Assembly (NCBI RefSeq): GCF_954871325.1
Contig: NC_088775.1
Location: 39,285,561-39,349,560, forward strand
DNA length: 64,000 bases
DNA from: Gordionus sp. m RMFG-2023
Taxonomy: Eukaryota; Nematomorpha; Gordioida; Chordodea; Parachordodidae
Direction of reading: 5' to 3'
Below, one piece after another: positions 57,151 to 64,000 of this stretch. Numbering within the stretch: position 1 is the stretch's first letter; every line of letters begins with the position of its first letter. The notes under the pieces are model-generated. The model was given only the letters and a program-made list of their open reading frames with translations. It was not told where the DNA came from and made no database searches. The translations under genes were made by a program, and so were the position numbers.

Positions 57151-60100
57151 TTGTATGGATCATTCATAAATAATTTCTATTAGAAGTATTTAGAAACAAA
57201 CTACTCAAATTAATATTTTAACCCTACGCGCTATATATTTGTTATGTTTACTGGGGTATTACGATTAATTCAATATGATTTACACAAAATATCTATATTT
57301 TTTTTAAATTATTAATATGCCAAAATCAAAACACTAAATTTTTTCAACAAAGGAAACGATTAACTGATCTCTCTTCAACTCAGTACTGAATGAATTATTT
57401 TTCTTTTTTGTTCCGCCCTTACTATCGCTTTTTATAACATTTAATGATACGAGCATCATATTATATAGTATACTGTGGAAAATGTATTAAGTTTTCATAG
57501 TATTTTTAGTCCATTTCTATGTTGATAGAGTGTCCTTATAAGGTTAGTTAAATCTACAAAAGCTAAAAAGCGGTATGTTAAGTGCAAAGAAAACCAATTG
57601 AGTTCAAGAGCTTTGCTAAATATGGTAAACAATAGCCGACATTTTCATCAAAATAAATAATTACGCTTTCATTTGTTTTAAATTTTGAACAGGTTATTAC
57701 CAATTTGTAAAACTTTCATTCAGTTTTTTTTTAAAACTTTTTTTAGGGTTAATTTTTTTTTCTTGTTCAACGCGTTTATTCCTTTGGATTTTTGCTCAAA
57801 ACAAGAAAAATATAATCAGCTGACTTGTATATACCCCTATTGGGTATTCTCTATTCCTCGTATAGCAATTTATTTTTTTATTTTTAAAGAATTTTCTTGG
57901 TTTTTTGCACAATACAATGTTATATTTGTAAATCGGTGCTAAGTTGTAAAAACGATTTTTATCGGAGCCTGACATTTTAATTATAACTAGTTCACTCTTA
58001 CCCGGTATAGGTCTACACTTATTATACATTTATCCAAATATTATTTTAGAAAATTAAGATTTATTTATATATATATAATAATATTAAAAATATTTTTTAT
58101 TGTCTTTCGTTTATAAAAAAATTTTGTTATACCACATTCCAATTAATTTAAAACATATTCGTCTTGTTAGATATGTTTTTTTTGTAACTCAATGCAGATT
58201 TAATATTTTTTTTAAAAATAAATTTATGATAAAGATACTTTTGAAATATTATTGAAATTTTACGCAAAAAAAACAAGAAAATTTACTTCTTACAAATTGT
58301 CATGACTACTACCTTACACTTTTTATTGTCACAAAATTGTAATTTTATCTATGCAAAATTCTCTTTGATGAAACAATCTTAAAATAAATTATTTGATTTT
58401 ATTGTTACTTGTTTGTAAAAAAATTTAAATAAAATAATTTAAAAATTGTTAATATGTTTTTGTAATATGATAGTGTTATGAAGCCAATATCCATTATAGC
58501 GTAAGATATCAATACATTGCCCTATTTGATGGGGGGAGGGATCAACCGGGCATTTGGCCCTATCCCCTCCAAAATAATTTTTTATTTGTAAATGTGATTA
58601 GATATGTTATTTTAATCACAAAGCTTCAAAGGAAAAAACATTGAGAAAACAAATTTTATGATACCTTTTTTTTTATGTACTCAAAATTATAAATAGTGGA
58701 TATTAATAATTTAGCTACTATTTTTTTTAGAAAATTTTGGCCCTCTTCCCTAAGTAAAATCATAAACCACTGTACCAGTATACAGTTATTATATGCTCAA
58801 CATTATTATCTAAACTAAGAAGCATATCAGCACGACAATATTTTATATCTCGGCAAACGTTTTATCCTATTTTTAAAAAAATTATTAGGAAAAATCTTTT
58901 CGTAGAATATGTTCAATATATGCTCTTTATATATTCGAAGATTTAAATTGAGTAATAGAAATAGAAAAAAAGAGGCTAAAATTTGTTAATTTAAAAAAAT
59001 AATTTTTAAATAGGTTCAAAATCTATGGCGAGATGGCCAGCACAAAGTGATTTTAACTTAAAACATCAGCATGATGACATTCCATAAAAAATGAAATAAT
59101 GAAAATTAGATTATGATATTTTATAAAAATTAAAAGACAAAACTTTTTATTTGCTTAAATCTTAGTTATAAAGTATGGATATGGAAGAGTATTTAAATTT
59201 AATGTTTTGCAAGGTTTTTAAATGACAAAATCATTAGTTTATTTGAAAAAAAAACATTATTTAAATATATAAAATTTGACTACTTAATAGGCTTCTGGAT
59301 GTTTATGTTAATGATAATATTATCAAGTCATTGAATATAAACTACTTGTGATGGTAAATGTACCTAGATATATAAATGTTACCCTGATTGAATCATTCTA
59401 TAAAATGGATAATATTGACCCATTAATTTCTTAAACATCATATTTTCTTCATACACCATAAAAATTTTTATAATTTGCCCACTTCCGCTCTGAATCTATT
59501 ATTATAGAAATATTTTGTTTCAAATTTATTTTATTTTTAAAATATTATTTTAAAGATTTTTAACCTATTTATCGTTTAAATTTATTAGTATTCTGTATAG
59601 ATATGAATTATCAATTTATGGGATAATTATTCATAGGTTATTTCTTTGCACTTATAACAAACGAGAAAATAGTCATTTTACAACAAAAAATCCACGATAA
59701 AAATTGAAAAGGGATACAAATTTTTACACCTATCAAACTTTGAATGATTTTTTTTTTAAATTGTGAATATTATAATTTTCATTCATTCCTTCCAGTGAAA
59801 ATATTTTTATTGTGGTTAACATACTGATAGAAACGTTGAGTATGTTATATTGTTAAAGGGCGACAATAATATTTTATATATATAATATCAAACTGAATAC
59901 TAAAATGTTTGGTTCACTCCATATTTTGAGTTTTAATAATAGATTCCCAATTTTGACATTATACCTTACATGATTATAATAAAAAAAAAGCATCTTATAA
60001 ATATATTTCGAAAACTAAAAGGTTGCTCCATATTAATGATAATCTTCTTTATATTTAAAAAAATATAACCATTTATCGAAAACTGCTAAACATTTTCTTA

Positions 60101-60153
60101 ATAATGACTGCCTTCTTTTTTATTTTATTTTACAAATAAAAAACTTATTTCAG
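57151..60153. other. Region downstream of the chondroitin gene
   Basis: A possible poly(A) signal AATAAA lies at 57652-57657. Otherwise AT-rich with no exon. Near 58528-58575 GGGGGGAGGGATCAACCGGG and GGCCCTATCCCCTCC form an imperfect inverted pair, perhaps the end of a small element. Confidence 0.45.
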
Positions 60154-60622
60154 CCGTTTTGGACGATGGAAGACATAACTTCCATTGTCTTTCTTGTAAA
60201 GGTCGAAACGTTATACATAATTTGTGAAATTCGATTATCCTTAGAACTTATCAGCTCAATTTCCTCTATTCTTGAACCTTCTGGTCTTTTCCGAACTGAT
60301 GGGAAACGTCCTGATGAGATTTCTCAAATTCCTTGGAAGGGTGGTCTTCCTGGTCTGGGATTATTTGTGTATTGACTCTTTGGCTCCATCCAATCAAACA
60401 CTTAACAGGAGAAAAAGGAGTTACTTAAAATAGAAAAATATTCTGAAATATACAATAATACATATTCATTCCTATTATTTCCACAACCTTTGGGAATTGT
60501 GCATTCTCCTTTTTCAAGGAACTTGGCTCGTACATTCGTAAAAAAGACGCGCCATAGCAATTCATAGGGCTAATTACATTAGCTTCATGGGCAGCCTCAT
60601 CCCACAAGATGATTAGTTTTAA
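60154..60622 (+). pseudogene. Reverse-transcriptase-type mobile ORF, C-terminal fragment
   Basis: Readable in shifting frames: GRHNFHCLSCKGRN, then SILEPSGLFRTDGKRPDEIS, IPWKGGLPG, then SFMGSL. The motif order G-R-H-x(n)-E-P-x-G-L-x-R-x-D-G-K-R-P-D-G-x(n)-W-D-x-T-C-x-D-[ST]-x-A-x-S is common at the C-terminus of reverse-transcriptase-type mobile ORFs in many animals. KRPD resembles a PD-(D/E)XK nuclease core. At least three frameshifts; no RT domain retained. Probably LINE-derived. Confidence 0.6.
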
Positions 60623-62147
60623 CATTAATATTTTTTGTGCGCGTTGTTTTCTTTTTCTTTTTTTTATATATAACATATATATTTTTGATATCTTTAGTTA
60701 TGTATAAAATAAATTAAAATATAAATTTCTAGAAATTTTTATTTATTAATATTTTGATAAAAATTTGAAATATAAAATATTATATATACATTAGATTAAG
60801 GTTGTTGAACCTTTAGTGATATATATTTTTTAAAAATATTTTGTTCCATAATATGATTTGGTTAAGCTTAAACTAAATACCGAACCCTTCTATTTCAAAT
60901 TGTACATTTTAAAATTTTTTTAATAATATACAACTTCCTAAATAATAACAAGTGCCTAACTCATAACCTCATCAATTTATTTATCATGGTTGCTTGGCTC
61001 ATACTTTTTTTTTAAAGGAGACATATATTTTTGTGACAAGCATGCGCTGTTTATAATAAATAAATTAAACTCTAATTCTTAAAACTTTTACGAAATAAGT
61101 TCATCTATAATAATAATTGCACCATTTTAACTAATATGTAATTCAAATAACCGGAATAATGCAAAGGTATATTTAATTTGATTTAAGTGATAAAAATTGG
61201 TCGTTTTATATTTTTTTTTGTGGCGCTTGTCAGTTATAATAAGGGTTTTAGTATTAGGGGTCTGATTTGTTAAGGTGCCTTTACTAGGGGGGAGGCACAC
61301 ATTGTACAAGTCTTTAATAATGTTATTTAATTCTATCAAAGTACGTTACAATAATTATGCTATATATTTAAATATAAAAATAAAATTTTAGATTAATTGA
61401 CCCGTCAAGTATGCTTTCGGTCAATTGACCGTATTTTATTTTCAACACCGACTTGCCTATAATGTAATCTATTTTAAAATGAGGGGTCATTATGGGAGGG
61501 GGGGGGGCTAGAGCACTCCTAAAATCTTTATTCAATAAGATAAGGCTAACAATGATGTAATTACCTTCATCCATAACTATATAATTGGAACTATCTTTAT
61601 ATTCAATAATTAGCAGGAGGTTTGTAAATATCAATCCTCATAATTATTCTTCAATAAAGCAGATATCATTATTTTTATTATAAACATAAAGACAAAAATG
61701 TATACTGTAATTTAGAACGTTTTATATATTTCTAAAAACATAAAATTCTGACATTATATTTTAATAAAAAAATTTTATTTTTTTTTAATATCTATTTTCT
61801 AGAACATTTGTCTCGTATTTATAAATGATAACCAAAATTATAATTTAAATGTGTGATAATAAACTAAATCTTTTAATAGAACTGTTCTCTTTTAAAAATA
61901 CATCTTCACAATTTATTTATCATTTTAATTTTTTTTTTGAAAAAATTTTTTTAATTAATAAAAAATGATTTTTTTTTATTAAACTCTTGGTTAATTTTTT
62001 TTTGTTTTAATAAAATTTTTTCAAAATATAATTTTATTATAAATCTTTTTTAAAAAAATTTATTTTTATTTGTTTGAATTGTTAATGCTTTTTACCTTGT
62101 CTTCCGCACTCAAAATAACACATTTACCAAAAAAGAACCTCCTTTAA
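60623..62147. other. Upstream of the small secreted-protein gene
   Basis: AT-rich, with G runs near 61286 and 61495-61507. No exon or named repeat seen and no promoter motif can be assigned with confidence. Confidence 0.4.
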
Positions 62148-63485
62148 ATGGCACCAAAGATGTTAAGATACTTGCTTTTGTCATTGGCATTGGTACAACT
62201 GATAGCTAGTCACAATCAGGTAAAGAAAATTAAAATAAAAAAATCTTTAAAGGAAATAAATTGTATAAATATTTCGTTAAATTTTTATAATTTTGCAATA
62301 AATTAATAACTTAAATTTTCAAAATCGCAATTTTCTCAAAAAAAAGAACAAAGAAGAATAAGGATAAAAAAATTATTATAAAATATGCTAGAATTATATT
62401 AAATAATATTAATTTTACTGAGAAGTTGTCCACTATTATAAAGAAAATAAATTTAAAAGAACCCGAATTTTTCAAATGACATATTTTTTAATAATATTTA
62501 TAAATATTAGTTTTCATTTTTATAATTAAATAATTTATCAATCTCTAATTCTAAATACGCTTCTTTTTTTTAGAATGTTCTAAAAAATATTACAAAATTA
62601 AATGCTAAAGTTGCCATATTTTCGAAAAAAATATTCTTATTACATACCAATAATAATTAAAAATGACAATAGTTAACATCATCATTAAGTTATAATCATT
62701 AATTATAAATAATATTCATTTTCATCAACATCATCTACTAGATTAGAATCATTGCCGGTTAGTTTTTCAATGTCCTTTTGACAATTTTTTTCCAAATTTA
62801 TAAATCTGCTTTCATCAGCAATTAATTAATGTATTCAATTCATTTTACTAAATAAAAATATAATTATAAAAATTAGATATTGTTTAATTTAAAAAGGAAT
62901 GAGATTGAAAACCAGAATATTTTTAATGTCACATATATCTTGGCATGATTTAGGATAATTATTATGACGAGGAAGACGATTATCAGTACGATGATGACGA
63001 TAGCAACCCTAGTGCACAAGCGTTATCTAAAAAAGGTCATTATCAATACATTGATGAATATTCTGATGCGCAAGCATTATCTAAAAAAGACCATTTTCAG
63101 GACGATGATGACTATCCTAGTGCGCAAGCGTTATCTAAAAAAGACGATATCATGAATGAAGGTTCCCTTGTTGCGGTAATATATTTGATTATGGAGTGTT
63201 TTTAATATATAAATATGAATTTCTTTAAAAATAAATGAACATATATGACTAGAGACATTCTAATTTAGTTGTTTTTAATTTAGATAAACTATATTTAAAT
63301 TTATTTTTCAGACTATGTACAACGAAGGAATCGGCTGTAAGTTTTAAATATAATTATGAACACTTATTATTTAATAGACACCTTCATACCAATTTATTTT
63401 TCAAAAAATTGTTCTCCATTTTAAAATTATAATTGACGGGGTCTTATATATTATTTATTTAGGCTCTGATGCCCTTCATTTATGA
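62148..63485 (+). CDS. Secreted acidic repeat protein, possible peptide precursor, 4 exons
   Basis: Exons 62148-62219, 62954-63175, 63312-63336 and 63463-63485 join in frame (342 nt, 113 residues plus stop). All introns are GT-AG, and the donors GTAAAG and GTAAGT are good. Exon 1 is a signal peptide (MLRYLLLSLALVQLIASHN). Exon 2 carries an Asp/Tyr-rich region and three repeats, each ending AQALSKK: SNPSAQALSKK, EYSDAQALSKK, DYPSAQALSKK. KK pairs are typical proprotein-convertase sites, so the last two repeats could release acidic peptides of about 16 residues. The tail has one Cys (GIGCSDALHL). I recognise no family. An alternative is an acidic secreted matrix or salivary protein. The ends of exons 3 and 4 are the least certain. 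Confidence 0.68.
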
Positions 63486-64000
63486 TTGCCATAAGTTTTT
63501 CACTTATGTCTAGTGTTATATTGATTTTCACTTCGTCATGTCTACTTTCGATAAATCTATTTTATCTACCACCCCAACATTGCAGTTGTTTTGCCTAATT
63601 ATTACTCTATCCTTTGGATAATCACTTATTCACTTTATTGAGTTTAAAAAGATTAACTATATTGACTTTATTAATAAAAAAAAATTCTATTAAATTTATT
63701 AAAATTCAAATTAAACTTTTATTTTATTTATATTCAATATTAAAACAAAAATGGAATAATGAATTTTTACAAAAATTCTTTCAAATTATAAAAAACTTTT
63801 AATACACTAAACTTATCTATTATTCTCTCCGCCGCGAGCATTTCTTCCATTGCCGGTATTCCCAATTTGAAAATTTATTTTTTTGGTTACCAAATTTCGT
63901 AATCTTTTTTTAATCACCTGTTTTTAAATTTCATTATGTAACTTAGCCATTTTACTTTCCTGTAATTATTACAGGCCCTAACACCTTTTTTTGTTGTTAA
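63486..64000. other. 3' flank of the secreted-protein gene
   Basis: AT-rich. No further exon recognised before the window ends. The frame at 63614-63802 is Lys/Ile/Leu-rich and AT-driven. Confidence 0.4.

Overview
The window comes from an animal. It is strongly AT-rich and repeat-packed, but short islands of higher GC stand out, and these islands splice together into one recognisable gene. Eleven exons on the + strand between 7257 and 57150 join with compatible phases at every junction. They give one open protein of 1398 residues related to chondroitin polymerising factor / chondroitin synthase (CHPF/CHSY family), a Golgi type II membrane protein of glycosaminoglycan synthesis. The lineage cannot be named from sequence alone; chondroitin machinery and U2-type introns point to Metazoa.

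Layout. 1-7256 is upstream DNA with an 8-bp-TSD MITE (433-637) and a hAT transposon carrying a second hAT inside its dimerisation region (4374-5895). 7257-30112 holds exons 1-10. Introns 2, 4, 6 and 8 are filled with hAT copies, fold-back elements, MITEs, a palindrome-cored satellite and decayed repeats. Intron 10 (30113-56983, 26.9 kb) separates exon 10 from the last exon. It contains a hAT inserted in a second copy of its own family (31686-34403), another hAT relic (about 35250-37010), a retroelement integrase fossil, GGCCCGG-rich MITEs, a Merlin transposon turned into a giant fold-back with about 1.04-kb arms (41802-44284), satellite arrays, a young Ty3/Gypsy element with near-identical LTRs (46927-53562, minus strand) and a MULE relic (about 54290-55000).

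Downstream of the gene, 57151-62147 is AT-rich DNA with one fragment of a reverse-transcriptase-type mobile ORF (about 60154-60622). A second, small gene at 62148-63485 has four exons and encodes a predicted secreted 113-residue acidic protein. It has a signal peptide and three repeats, each ending AQALSKK, which resembles a peptide precursor.

How it works together. The chondroitin gene would make a non-catalytic partner of chondroitin synthase: both usual metal-binding DxD motifs are absent, as in CHPF. Its primary transcript is about 50 kb, mostly intronic transposons, including a roughly 1-kb perfect-looking hairpin. No rRNA, complete tRNA or CRISPR array was seen.
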